Assembly (NCBI GenBank): GCA_009991425.1
Contig: JAACWH010000022.1
Location: 18,741-82,740 of the forward strand
DNA from: Leptospira sp.
GTDB lineage: Bacteria; Spirochaetota; Leptospiria; Leptospirales; Leptospiraceae
Direction: 5' to 3'
Length of the DNA: 64,000 nt
This document shows, piece after piece, positions 51,486 through 61,132 of the stretch (the stretch's first letter is position 1; each line of letters opens with the position of its first letter). Both the position numbers and the translations under genes were made by a program. The notes under the pieces are model-generated. The model was not told the origin of the DNA. It ran no database searches and was given only the letters and a program-made list of their open reading frames with translations.

Positions 51486-52259
51486 CTACTTTATAAACTC
51501 ACCAAACACCCATCCATTTTTAATAATAAAGATAGGATGGTCTTCATCTACTGCCTCAATTTCCACATAATACCAGTAATTGTTCATTTTGCCTACATCC
51601 ATTTTATCTATCGTTCTAGCGATTACCTTAACCTTTTCTGATTTCTTTAAGCTGGTTCGTGTAGAATCATACTTACCATCTTCTAACCACTGAACGGGCT
51701 CGGCTTTAGCAGAAGGTGAGTTCCTAACCATAAGAGCATCAACAGTGGAAACAAAAGTCTTATGGAGGATTGTAACTTGGGTAGTATCTATCATTCTTCT
51801 TTCGCCACTTTTTAGTTTAGAAGATAAATTGTAATAAGATACAGGAATATCAGGGTCAAAATCTTTAACACAATCTAATTTTTCATTATAATATAGAGAT
51901 TCCTTTGCTACTGAGAATATACACTTCATGTTAGATGAATCATTGTTCACTTCGTCCATGTACTTTCTTTTTTGAAAGGAGACTACCAATTGGTTGTCAT
52001 GAATGGTATAGCTTCCTGAATAATACTGACTTGGTTCCTCATACCCAGGTAATTCCAATTCTACTTTGCCCTTTTGGAAAGAAATAGTTTCACCAAAGAT
52101 AAAGTTTGGATCCGAATTCCACTTGTTATTTTCCAAAATCTTATTTGTCAAATTGAGAGATTGAGATGTTTCTTGGTGAGAAGACGTAGGATTAGTATTC
52201 TTAGATTCTTGGCAATATATGCCAAAAATCATAAGGATAATTAATATGTATTTTTTCAT
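51486..52259 (-). CDS. Lipoprotein of unknown function with SH3-like C-terminus
   Basis: A 257-residue lipoprotein from the ATG at 52259 (MKKYILIILMIFGIYCQESK, lipobox FGIYC); the frame upstream to 52337 is open but has no signal peptide function. The first half resembles a beta-rich lipocalin-like fold (YYSGSYTIHDNQLVVSFQKR). The second half has VDALMVRNSPSAKAEP and NNYWYYVEIEA with ..IIKNGWVFGEFI, a bacterial SH3 pattern. Partner and role unknown. Confidence 0.75.
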   Translation of the reverse strand: MKKYILIILMIFGIYCQESKNTNPTSSHQETSQSLNLTNKILENNKWNSDPNFIFGETISFQKGKVELELPGYEEPSQYYSGSYTIHDNQLVVSFQKRKYMDEVNNDSSNMKCIFSVAKESLYYNEKLDCVKDFDPDIPVSYYNLSSKLKSGERRMIDTTQVTILHKTFVSTVDALMVRNSPSAKAEPVQWLEDGKYDSTRTSLKKSEKVKVIARTIDKMDVGKMNNYWYYVEIEAVDEDHPIFIIKNGWVFGEFIK

Positions 52260-52443
52260 TAAACTAGTAATAAGGGAATATAATTCATAGTAAATTATAA
52301 AATATTTATTTGCTTGGATATATTGTATCAAATTCAATGAAAAAGAACTTATTGATAAATCTTTATTGAATCAGGTGATAATAAATAATTGACAGAATAT
52401 TAGAATAATCTATCATTAAAACCCGCTCAGCTTACAAAAGGAG

Positions 52444-54534
52444 GTGTCTGAGATTCGTTTCGATCAGTTGAATTATTTTCTTGGGATTTTTAAAATATTA
52501 TTATTTAGAATAATATTTTATGCTCATTTACTTCTTATTCCCTCTTGTTTTCCTGGTTTGCAGAATCCTATCGAGGATCAACTTTTAACACTTTTAATTA
52601 GAATCTCCAATCAAAGTGAAAATGTTAATACTGCACTTTCTTTATCCTACTCAGACTCTCCTTATGTCTTTACTAATAGCCTACCTATATCACCTGTATC
52701 TCCTACTTTCACTGGCACCATAACTAGTTGTACATCTTTACCAGCACTTCCTACAGGTTTAATTCTAGATCAAAGCAATTGCACTCTATCTGGAACACCA
52801 ACCATGGATTCTGCTGCAAGCAACTATACCATAACAGCAAGCAATAGCCTCGGAAGTGCTACGGCTATTATTTCTATTGAAATCAATACAGATCCACCAA
52901 CTGGATTGAGTTATACGGGATCACCGATAACACTTACAGAAAATGTATTAATTGTGACTGCATTTTCGCCTACTGTTACAGGAACTGTAGTAAGTTATTC
53001 TATTGCACCGGCACTACCAGCAGGATTGAACTTCAATACAACAAACGGTGAGATCTCAGGGACTCCCACAGTGACATCTGTTGCGACAAACTATACAATT
53101 GTAGCAACGAATCCCATTGGATCGACGAATTTTATATTAACTTTAACAATTGTGGAAGAGGCGCCTGCAGGATTGTCTTATTTTGGTTCTCCCTACTGGT
53201 TCCGAAATGGCCAAGCCATTCCAAACTATACACCAAGTCTTAGTACAGGAACCGCTACATCTTTTGCAATTGCTCCCGCATTGCCAACTGGATTGAGCTT
53301 TAATACAACGACTGGTGTTATCTCAGGAACTCCAATAATAACATCTGCAAATGCTACGTATACAGTTACAGCAACCAACTCTGTTGGAAATACAACAACT
53401 ACCTTTGATCTACTAGTGAACAATCTTCCCCCAGGAACAATGGATACCACTTTTAATGTTGGATCTGGCGTTACAAATAGAGTAGATTCTATCGATATAC
53501 AATCGGATGGGAAAATTATTCTAGGAGGTAATATTCTCGACTACGATGGGACTACTCGAAATTATTTAGTCAGAATAAATTCTGATGGAAGTATCGATGG
53601 AGGATTTGCCCCGAATTTAAACAATGCGGTAAGAGATGTACACGTTCAATCGGATGGAAATATTCTTATAGCTGGAGATTTCACAACTGTTGGTGCAACA
53701 CCCAGAAGTAGGATTGCAAGATTATTAGGAGATGGGAACCTCGACGTTACCTTCAATCCAGGAACTGGTTCCAATGGTAATATTTATTCAATAGGTTATC
53801 TCCCATCAAATAATATTCTCCTAAATGGAACTAGTATTACCCAATACAATGGAACTCTAACAACAACAGTTTTTGAAATATTAAACGATGGTTCCATTAA
53901 TACTCCATTTCCAATTGGGACTGGGCCAGGAGGTTTAACGTTTATAAGAAGTTCTTACGTTTATGAAGATGGAAGAGTTTTATTAGTTGGAGCATTTACC
54001 GATTTTGCAGGGGATACAAAATATAGAAAGATTGTTCGATTGAATGCAGATTTAACAGTTGACCCAACATTTGATCCAGGAACTGGAGCTCAATTCAATC
54101 TCAATCAGGCAGCGGTTCAATCCGATGGCAAGATTGTGATTGTGGGAGGAGCTTCAACATATGATGGCAATGTAGTTAGTAATATATTTCGTATCAATGC
54201 GGATGGTAGCTTTGACCCTACCTTTACTGCAAATTCAGGGGCAGGTGTTACTGGTGCTGGAGAAATTATAAATACAGTTTCAATCCAAAGTGATGATAAG
54301 ATTTTAATTGGAGGTAGATTTACTAATTATGATGGTACTGCAAGGCAAAAAATTGCTCGATTGAATGCGGACGGAACCTTGGATACCAGTTTTGTAATTG
54401 GTATTGGGTTTGGTGCTCCTATTGTTGATGTTAATGCAATAGAAATCCAACCAGATGGAAAGATCTTGGCTGGTGGTAGTTTTATAAACTATGATGGAAA
54501 TGCGAGCAGAGGTATAGTTAGGATTTTACCTTAG
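52444..54534 (+). CDS. Secreted repeat protein: putative Ig (He_PIG) domains plus delta-60 repeats
   Basis: A protein of about 696 residues. A hydrophobic N-terminus ends with LLLIPSC, a likely lipobox. Residues 65-330 are three putative Ig domains with the pattern APALPTGLSFNTTTGVISGT and YTVTATNS. Residues 340-696 are six or seven delta-60 repeats (IQSDGKIILGG..., LVRINSDGSIDGGF), predicted to form a beta-propeller. The annotated start is GTG at 52444, but it lies almost inside the AAGGAGG site, so the real start may be a little later. Function unknown; adhesion is plausible. Confidence 0.8.
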   Translation: MSEIRFDQLNYFLGIFKILLFRIIFYAHLLLIPSCFPGLQNPIEDQLLTLLIRISNQSENVNTALSLSYSDSPYVFTNSLPISPVSPTFTGTITSCTSLPALPTGLILDQSNCTLSGTPTMDSAASNYTITASNSLGSATAIISIEINTDPPTGLSYTGSPITLTENVLIVTAFSPTVTGTVVSYSIAPALPAGLNFNTTNGEISGTPTVTSVATNYTIVATNPIGSTNFILTLTIVEEAPAGLSYFGSPYWFRNGQAIPNYTPSLSTGTATSFAIAPALPTGLSFNTTTGVISGTPIITSANATYTVTATNSVGNTTTTFDLLVNNLPPGTMDTTFNVGSGVTNRVDSIDIQSDGKIILGGNILDYDGTTRNYLVRINSDGSIDGGFAPNLNNAVRDVHVQSDGNILIAGDFTTVGATPRSRIARLLGDGNLDVTFNPGTGSNGNIYSIGYLPSNNILLNGTSITQYNGTLTTTVFEILNDGSINTPFPIGTGPGGLTFIRSSYVYEDGRVLLVGAFTDFAGDTKYRKIVRLNADLTVDPTFDPGTGAQFNLNQAAVQSDGKIVIVGGASTYDGNVVSNIFRINADGSFDPTFTANSGAGVTGAGEIINTVSIQSDDKILIGGRFTNYDGTARQKIARLNADGTLDTSFVIGIGFGAPIVDVNAIEIQPDGKILAGGSFINYDGNASRGIVRILP

Positions 54535-54927
54535 ATTTGTATTAATCAGAGTTCACCAACTTCAATTTATCAAAATGCAATATAGAAATTTCCAAGAACT
54601 GCTCAATGTTTAGCGTGTAGGTTTTCTTAGAAATTTCATATTTCTAGATCGAAAACTAGAGCCTTAATTTTTCGATTATTTTCCAAATACCCGAAAGTTA
54701 TGGAATCAGAAATATTTTATTTTAGGTAAAAAAATATTTCTTTATTATTTTTATGTTTGCAATTGTTTATGCCCTGTTAAATCTCCTACACTTTAATTAT
54801 TTTTCCCAAAACTAGGGATCAAATTATAGAATGAGGCGACTTCTCTGAAAACCTAGAGTAGTATAGATGCTAGCCTATAGTCGAATGCTAAGATAGGTGA
54901 AAGAAATTTAAAAATTGGAAAACGAAA
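54535..54927. other. Intergenic gap before the large metalloprotease gene
   Basis: 393 bp of AT-rich sequence with no gene. A small inverted repeat TAGAAAT-TTCAT-ATTTCTA lies near 54629-54647. The promoter of the following gene should be here but is not clear by eye. Confidence 0.4.
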
Positions 54928-57900
54928 ATGAAAACAGTATTTAAGAGATTAGCTTTAGGATTAGTTTGCTCAATGCAAATGGCCTGTTTTGGTGCTGGGG
55001 GTGGTGGATCTGATTCTAATTTAAGTTTTATTTTTGCTCTTTTAGGAACTGGCGGAGCAAGTGTTACCTCCGAAGAAGCTACGAATGACGGGCCAAAACC
55101 AATTTCTATCGAGGTCCGCCAAAATGGGAACCTAATCTCGTCCGGTGGTGATTACGATTTTGGTGGTAGAGTGAATAACACGAATGGACCCAATGTGGAC
55201 TTTGTAGTGAAAAATGTCGGAAACGAAGCAATTGTATTTTCAGGTTCAACAATCCAAATAGCGGAAGCAGATTTTTTTATAACTCAGGATACTATTTCAA
55301 GTCTTGCTGCAGGTGCTGAACACATTGTATCTGTATCCTTTCGACCTAAGACTTTGGGATTACGTTCGTCCACTCTAAGCGTAATTGGGCCTAATAATAC
55401 TTCAGCTTATTCTATTTCCGTCTATGGAAATTCAACAACGACTGTTGAGCCTGAAATTAAAATTACTCAAGTTTCAAATTTGAATTCAGGATCTACTTAT
55501 TCTTTTGGAAATGTACAAGAAGAAACTCTAGGAAATGCAGTAGAATTTACAATTCGCAATATTGGCTCAGCTCCCCTAACATTCACGGGAGGATCTAACG
55601 CATTATCTAAATCGGGAACTGATTCAGCTGATTTTACTATAGTAGGAGGTTTTGATGGCAGCAATTTGGCTGTTGGTGATACGAGAACTTTTACCTTAAG
55701 GTTTAATCCTTCCGATACAGGAAGTGTTTCAAATAACACTGAAAAGTCAGCGACCTTATCTTTGCAAAATAATGATGCGGATGAAGGAAATTTTCAGATA
55801 ACTTTAAATGGAACCGCTACTCCAAGACCTCAACCTGAAATTACGATCACTCAAAATGGAACAACTTATCTTACAGGTTCGACTTATAATTTTGGATCCA
55901 GACAAGAATTCACAACTAGCCCAACTGTGACATTCACAATTCGAAATGAAGGAAACGCAAATCTTACTTTAACAAACAATCCTAATTTTCTTTTTAAATC
56001 TGGAACAAACGGAGCAGATTTTACCATTACCCAGCCTGATCTTCCATCTGGAATTTTAGCACCTAATGCAACAACTACCTTCACAATTTCGTTTACGCCA
56101 AGCTCAGTTGTTTCAGGAACGAGTAAGGTAGGTAGCATTGCGATTGCTAATAACGATTTTACTGAAAGCACTTACACAATTTTATTAGAGGGAACTTCAA
56201 CACCAACTCCTGTTCCAGATATCAATGTCAAGCAATTGAGCACGAATTATTTAACAGGATCAACTTATGATTTTGGATCTGTAACTGAAAATACAAACGG
56301 AAGTTTGGTTATTTTTAGTATAGAAAATTTAGGAGATGCTTCCTTATCTTTGAATGGGACACCTAAAATAGCAATTTCAGGAACTAATTCTTCGGAATTC
56401 GCACTAACTGCATTTTCAACTGCAAGTGTAACTGCAGGTTCATTTACCACATTCTCTATTAGATTCAATCCATCCCTAGCATCCAATGGAAATCCTCGAA
56501 CTGCCACACTTACAATAGCCAGTAATGATCCAGATGAATCATCTTATATTTTAAATCTAACAGGGACATCTATCCCAACAATTCCAGATATCCATGTAAC
56601 GAATTCAGATTCAATACAAGTTAATTATTTTAGTGGATCAAGTTTTGATTTTGGGTCTACAACCGTAGGTGTAGAAATCTATAATAATTTTAGGATACGA
56701 AATGTTGGAAATAAAGTTTTAAATCTCACCGGATCCCCTAAAGTTGCTATTTCAGGAACCAATGCTTCCCATTTTTTCGTACTTACTCAACCATCAGCTT
56801 CTGTAGGAATATCATCATACCAATCGATCTCAGTCTATTATGTACCTTTGGTAGGCGGATCGAGTTCAGCCAATTTAGTGATAGAAAGTGATGATCCTGA
56901 CGAGGGAACTTATACAATCCAACTTTCGGGAACTGGAGTAGAGAATACAGCTCCTTGTTTTGATATTTCTAATTTTACTGCCAATTTAAGTAATTCCGCA
57001 GCAAATTTCTATGGATCGGGAAAAACTTTGTATTATTCTAATTTCATAAATATTTCATTAGGAAAGCAAAATCCTTCGGCAATCATTCATATGGATCAAA
57101 ATCATCCCTACCAAACTCCTGAAGATGATTACCGACCAATACTTGCTTATTGGTACAATAGTGGAACGCCGACACCTATCTCATTCCGTGACAATTTAGG
57201 TGTCACATCATCAACTACTATGGTTCCAAGAGGTGATAATACTTCTTTTTATTCAAATTCTAGTGTTTGGTCTACATCAGCTAATTTTAATTATCTACCA
57301 AGTGTGGACAATTCAACTTATAGATATGATGTGAACGCACCCGCAACTTCTCCAAGTATGACTGTTAACCAAGTTAGGGCTTGCCATACTTCTACTTTGC
57401 AAGAGAGAGAATTTATAGCAATAACAGGATTTGATAATTTGAGTGGACTATCAAAGGTATGGACTACTCGTAAAAAAATGAATATTAGATTGATCTATAT
57501 CGATGGATCCTACGATCAACAGACTGTTGCAGGCTTACAGACAGCAGTTGATCGAATGAAGGCTATCTATGCCCAAGACACAGTTAAAGTTGATCTTGAA
57601 TTTACAGCAACAGTTTTGAATAATAGCGAATACCTCACCATCGCAGAACTTTCGGATGATACTGCAACAGTAACATCCTCCTTGAGTAAGTTGTATAAAA
57701 ATACTGGCTCATCGCAGGATGCAAATAGCCTAAACATCTATATAACTAAAGATGAGTCTCAAGTGGGAGGAGTTCTAGGAATTTCATCGGGAATCCCAGG
57801 GCTACCAGGAATTACAGGTACAAAGAAAGCGGGTATGATAGTTTTCCTAGAAGCGCATAGGTCTTCTGGTAGTGTTGGGGACGTATTGTCCAATGCCGAT

Positions 57901-58224
57901 CAGATTTTCTTAGGGGATACTATCGCACATGAGGCAGGACATTTCTTAGGACTCTACCATCTAGTTGAGAGATCTGGACTAAATTCAGCGGATACATCTT
58001 CCTTACGTTATAACCAAGATACCTTGATCGATACACCAACTTGCTCCTCGTCTAGAGATGTAAATACAAACGGGGTTGTAGATATAGATGAATGTTTAGG
58101 TACATGGTTCACAAATTCGGGAGCAAACAATCTAATGTTTTGGGCAGGAGATGGTGTTACTTCTCAAACGCAACTAACAGGCGAACAGGGTTGGATCATT
58201 CGGATGAATCCACTCAGCTACTGA
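54928..58224 (+). CDS. Choice-of-anchor D repeat lipoprotein with metzincin-type protease domain
   Basis: A 1098-residue lipoprotein (lipobox MQMAC) followed by Gly-rich linker. Residues 50-670 hold about five choice-of-anchor D/ASPM-SPD2-Hydin-like beta domains of 110-120 residues (YNFGSRQEFTTS, VTFTIRNEGNANLTL, TISFTPSS, IANNDFTESTYTILLEGT). The C-terminal 420 residues are a different domain with HEAGHFLGLYH, the complete HExxHxxGxxH zinc site of metzincins, as in pappalysin-like M43 enzymes. Likely a secreted or surface protease on a long stalk. The target is unknown. The next gene begins 24 bp later. Confidence 0.88.
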   Translation: MKTVFKRLALGLVCSMQMACFGAGGGGSDSNLSFIFALLGTGGASVTSEEATNDGPKPISIEVRQNGNLISSGGDYDFGGRVNNTNGPNVDFVVKNVGNEAIVFSGSTIQIAEADFFITQDTISSLAAGAEHIVSVSFRPKTLGLRSSTLSVIGPNNTSAYSISVYGNSTTTVEPEIKITQVSNLNSGSTYSFGNVQEETLGNAVEFTIRNIGSAPLTFTGGSNALSKSGTDSADFTIVGGFDGSNLAVGDTRTFTLRFNPSDTGSVSNNTEKSATLSLQNNDADEGNFQITLNGTATPRPQPEITITQNGTTYLTGSTYNFGSRQEFTTSPTVTFTIRNEGNANLTLTNNPNFLFKSGTNGADFTITQPDLPSGILAPNATTTFTISFTPSSVVSGTSKVGSIAIANNDFTESTYTILLEGTSTPTPVPDINVKQLSTNYLTGSTYDFGSVTENTNGSLVIFSIENLGDASLSLNGTPKIAISGTNSSEFALTAFSTASVTAGSFTTFSIRFNPSLASNGNPRTATLTIASNDPDESSYILNLTGTSIPTIPDIHVTNSDSIQVNYFSGSSFDFGSTTVGVEIYNNFRIRNVGNKVLNLTGSPKVAISGTNASHFFVLTQPSASVGISSYQSISVYYVPLVGGSSSANLVIESDDPDEGTYTIQLSGTGVENTAPCFDISNFTANLSNSAANFYGSGKTLYYSNFINISLGKQNPSAIIHMDQNHPYQTPEDDYRPILAYWYNSGTPTPISFRDNLGVTSSTTMVPRGDNTSFYSNSSVWSTSANFNYLPSVDNSTYRYDVNAPATSPSMTVNQVRACHTSTLQEREFIAITGFDNLSGLSKVWTTRKKMNIRLIYIDGSYDQQTVAGLQTAVDRMKAIYAQDTVKVDLEFTATVLNNSEYLTIAELSDDTATVTSSLSKLYKNTGSSQDANSLNIYITKDESQVGGVLGISSGIPGLPGITGTKKAGMIVFLEAHRSSGSVGDVLSNADQIFLGDTIAHEAGHFLGLYHLVERSGLNSADTSSLRYNQDTLIDTPTCSSSRDVNTNGVVDIDECLGTWFTNSGANNLMFWAGDGVTSQTQLTGEQGWIIRMNPLSY

Positions 58225-58248
58225 GTTTTAAAAATTAAGGAAACAAAC

Positions 58249-58893
58249 ATGAAAATATTAAAATATCTATTAAAATCATTGGAAGCAGATGAATCAACTG
58301 ACGGAACTTCAAATCCTTCATTCATATTATCAAAGGGAACAAAAATTAAAAAAAAGATCTCAAGTCTGTTATCTGCTTTTTTAATCGTTTTTTGTATGCA
58401 ATTTTCAAATCTAAATGCAGCTCCTTTGGATTCGAATACATTAAATACTATTCGAACTATGCTAGTTCAATCTAGGGAAACTGAATTGGAAAGTCTTCGA
58501 ATTTCTATCGAGAAAATCGCAGCAGAACCTACTCCATACTTGATTGCCATTTCGGAAGAAACCAATCTTCGGATCTATGTTCGCACTAAGGCAGTTGCTC
58601 TTCTCTCCAACTACAATGATCCTAGCATTACGAGCTTCTTAGAAACAAAAATTGACGATACAAAACTTCATGAATCAATTCGTAAAATTTCTGTTAAGAG
58701 CTATACCGAGTCTTCTTACAAGAAAACTCCTGAAAGAGTGGAAGACTTTCTAGCTCAGCGTGCAAATGATAAGGTTCTTAGAAAGTCAATTCAATCAAAT
58801 CTGGAGACTGCTAGGACTAATTTCAATAAGGTGGATAAGAACAAGAAATTTAAACCAAATCAAACAGAGCAAGAACATTTTAGAAGAAAATAG
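58249..58893 (+). CDS. Secreted HEAT-like repeat protein
   Basis: A 214-residue protein with an unusual leader: 40 polar residues precede the hydrophobic segment (KISSLLSAFLIVFCMQFSNLNAAP), so the true signal may begin further in. The mature part is all-helical with HEAT-like units (YLIAISEETNLRIYVRTKAVALLSNY, ESIRKISVKSYTESSYK). It follows the metalloprotease gene by 24 bp, so it is probably co-expressed and could act as chaperone or inhibitor; this is inference. Its stop overlaps a converging gene by 14 bp. Confidence 0.72.
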   Translation: MKILKYLLKSLEADESTDGTSNPSFILSKGTKIKKKISSLLSAFLIVFCMQFSNLNAAPLDSNTLNTIRTMLVQSRETELESLRISIEKIAAEPTPYLIAISEETNLRIYVRTKAVALLSNYNDPSITSFLETKIDDTKLHESIRKISVKSYTESSYKKTPERVEDFLAQRANDKVLRKSIQSNLETARTNFNKVDKNKKFKPNQTEQEHFRRK

Positions 58894-59524
58894 CTTCTTC
58901 CCAATTTCTCCAGAGTCTCTGATAGAGTTTACCTTCTTGTTCTAGGAGTTTGTTTAGTCTTTCACTCCAATTTGAATCCAAGCTATCAATTTCAGATTCC
59001 ATTTCTGCTAGGTGGCCTTCTTCTTCTGCAAGAAGACCATTGAGATGGAATCCAAAATTCCTCTCGCTTAAGACTTCATTGTAGATTTTATACAATTTCG
59101 TTGCTCGAATTTCAATTACGGTGGTTGTGTACAAATAGTTCAGATAGGTTCTCTTAGAATTAGATAGATCCATATCTCTTATACTTTTGCGAACACTAGC
59201 ATCTAATTTTTGGAAATAAATTATCGCAGAGCTTCCCGCTAGAAGTTCGTTGGAACTGTATCCAAAATGCGAATTGGGAATGATGAGTTCAATTTTCTTC
59301 TTAAAGAAAAGCGCATGTCTTGCTTCTTCAGATGCGTGTCTTAGTATGAATTCAGTTGTATGCGCATTGGATTGAGTCAGTAGAATTTTGCGTGAGCCGA
59401 TATGCTCCATTAGTGAAATTGTATTTAGAAATAGGGCATGTTGACTAGGTTTATCAAGAATTTTCTCTAATAAAATTCTTTCCCGTTGGCCTTCTTTTTC
59501 GGCAATTGCAATCATACAAACCAT
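58880..59524 (-). CDS. Ferritin-like di-iron protein, unknown function
   Basis: A 214-residue helical protein. Two EExxH-type metal motifs are visible (EEARHALF with the preceding RHAS, and LLAEEEGHLAEME), with further Glu in SLMEHIGS and TVIEIRATKLY; this is the four-helix ferritin-like arrangement of two Glu-x-x-His pairs. Such proteins are oxidases, oxygenases or iron handlers. No partner gene is evident. It converges with the HEAT-like gene. The family is unassigned. Confidence 0.7.
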   Translation of the reverse strand: MVCMIAIAEKEGQRERILLEKILDKPSQHALFLNTISLMEHIGSRKILLTQSNAHTTEFILRHASEEARHALFFKKKIELIIPNSHFGYSSNELLAGSSAIIYFQKLDASVRKSIRDMDLSNSKRTYLNYLYTTTVIEIRATKLYKIYNEVLSERNFGFHLNGLLAEEEGHLAEMESEIDSLDSNWSERLNKLLEQEGKLYQRLWRNWEEAIFF

Positions 59525-59636
59525 GAAAAATTAGCAATGCATTGTAAAAAGAAAATTAATCCTTTGAATTCTAAGATTTTCTTGAGTCCAAGAAGTGGAT
59601 GGAAACCTTGTTTATATTATGCAAAATGTTTATAAA

Positions 59637-59930
59637 ATGAAAAATCCAGTATTTATTCTTCTATTCCTGATCATTTTTCCTTTGTCTATACATTTCAACA
59701 TTGGAAAAAGTTTCCAAGATGCGTATAATTCACCATATCCAAATTCTATAGTTACCGAACAATCAGAACCCTTGGTTTGTGGAGGTTGGGAATCTATTCC
59801 ATGTCCAGAGGGATACTTTTGCAAGCAAGACCCTATCATAGCTGATGGCTATGGAATCTGTAAGAAATGGAAATCAGAAAAGAATCAATTGCAAAATCTT
59901 CTATCCATTCGCATCAAAGATTCTTTTTAA
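59637..59930 (+). CDS. Small secreted Cys-rich protein, unknown function
   Basis: A 97-residue protein from ATG 59637 with a signal peptide (VFILLFLIIFPLSIHF). The mature part has four cysteines in CGGWESIPCPEGYFC...GIC, a tight disulfide knot like small inhibitor or EGF-like modules. The end overlaps by 17 bp with the converging hydrolase gene. A GTG at 59595 would lengthen the leader and is disfavoured. Confidence 0.6.
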   Translation: MKNPVFILLFLIIFPLSIHFNIGKSFQDAYNSPYPNSIVTEQSEPLVCGGWESIPCPEGYFCKQDPIIADGYGICKKWKSEKNQLQNLLSIRIKDSF

Positions 59931-60786
59931 AAAATCCAACCGCTCTCTTTTCCGCTTCGTCTTTGTGGCTATTCCAGATTCTTTCATGACGTTCACAAAT
60001 AGGAATCCAAATTTCTTTAGGCTCTTTGGCTTTGCTAAACAATCGATCTGAATGGGAGACATCCACATAATCATCCTTATTGCAATGAAAGATTGCAATG
60101 GGCCTAGGAGAAATGCTGCCAATTTTATCTACTGGACGAACTGTCTCAATATTCATATCGCCACGAACATTTAGATAAACTTGAACAACAGGAATAAGTG
60201 GGTAATAGGGAATACCAAAATCTCTATTCGCAGCTTCGGACAAAACGTCCATAGCTGAGGCATAACCAGAGCTGAAGAGACCAGCTTTGACAAGAGGTTC
60301 TTCTTCCATTGTGATGATTGAAGTTGCCGCTCCCATAGAAAATCCAAAGATTCCGATTGAGTCAAGTTGTCGATCTGCAGATAGGAATTTTACTCCAGCC
60401 TTTGCATCCTTTATTTCATGGAATCCCATGCTTGCGAATTCTCCAGCATTTCGTCTTAATGAAAGTAAGAGTAGATTGAAACCTGCCTTGTTCAAAGCGC
60501 TTGCAAAACGAAGACCCTCATTTCTAGAGCCCCCATGTCCATGAACCAAGACTATTCCTTTCTTGGAACCTATTGCTGGAATAAACCAACTCGGAAGCGA
60601 GATCCCATCCTCTGTTACAACTTGTACTTCTTCGTAATCTAAACCAAGTTCTTTAGGTGTATCACAGAAGACATGATGCTCAGGATTGCAATTCACAGGA
60701 GGATATAGGACTAAGGATGAAAAATACCAGGGTATAAAAAGTAAAATGAGTAATATTGGTGTTAGAATGTAAAATAATTTCTTCAT
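59914..60786 (-). CDS. Alpha/beta hydrolase, membrane-anchored
   Basis: A 290-residue protein with an N-terminal anchor (ILTPILLILLFIPWYFSSLV) and an alpha/beta hydrolase fold: oxyanion region IVLVHGHGGSRNEG, nucleophile elbow GIFGFSMGAATS, acid in CNKDDYVDVSHSD and a late His (CERHERIW). Likely an esterase or peptidase of the BAAT/YfhR type facing the periplasm. Substrate unknown. Confidence 0.85.
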   Translation of the reverse strand: MKKLFYILTPILLILLFIPWYFSSLVLYPPVNCNPEHHVFCDTPKELGLDYEEVQVVTEDGISLPSWFIPAIGSKKGIVLVHGHGGSRNEGLRFASALNKAGFNLLLLSLRRNAGEFASMGFHEIKDAKAGVKFLSADRQLDSIGIFGFSMGAATSIITMEEEPLVKAGLFSSGYASAMDVLSEAANRDFGIPYYPLIPVVQVYLNVRGDMNIETVRPVDKIGSISPRPIAIFHCNKDDYVDVSHSDRLFSKAKEPKEIWIPICERHERIWNSHKDEAEKRAVGFFKKNL

Positions 60787-61132
60787 AGTTTTCTATAGTT
60801 TCCTTGAAGGTGATTAGGAAAAAATAGAATAAATTTTGAAAAAGTGCAAGTATTAATTCTACAAGCTATAATAAAAAGTATTAAAAAATCAGCCTAAATA
60901 AACAGTTTATCTCCACAACAAAGGCTACTAGGTGTGCGGAAAAAGCATGCATTGAATCTTTTCGTAAATCCTTGGGCGCCTTTTCCGGCTCTCCTTCGAC
61001 GAGGGCGCTCAGTCGATCCGGGGCGCTAAACTATTAATTTACTTTACTTGGAATAAATTTAATTTAAGAATTTCTTATTGATTTATCATTTGTGATTTCA
61101 ATTTAAATTTAAATTTAAATTACTTAGATCAT
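60787..61132. other. Intergenic gap with GC-rich repeat and AT-rich tract
   Basis: A 346-bp gap between two minus-strand genes. It contains a GC-rich repeat (60971-61027, described separately) and a low-complexity tract of tandem AATTTA units at about 61099-61122. No gene is seen. Confidence 0.5.
60971..61027 (-). repeat. GC-rich dispersed repeat, copy 3 (minus strand)
   Basis: Read on the minus strand this 57-bp block begins AGCGCCCCGGATCGACTGAG and ends GGAGAGCCGGAAAAGGCGCC, CAAG. It matches the 47.3-kb block over both ends with a variable middle, and its ends can pair (GCGCC with GGCGC, CCGG with CCGG). The high GC contrast with the AT-rich flanks suggests a mobile or structural element. 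Confidence 0.65.

Noticed and set aside
61099..61122. Tandem AATTTA units as a possible replication or iteron site.
   Set aside because: Only about four short AT units, no DnaA boxes and no replication gene nearby; simple low-complexity sequence is enough to explain it.
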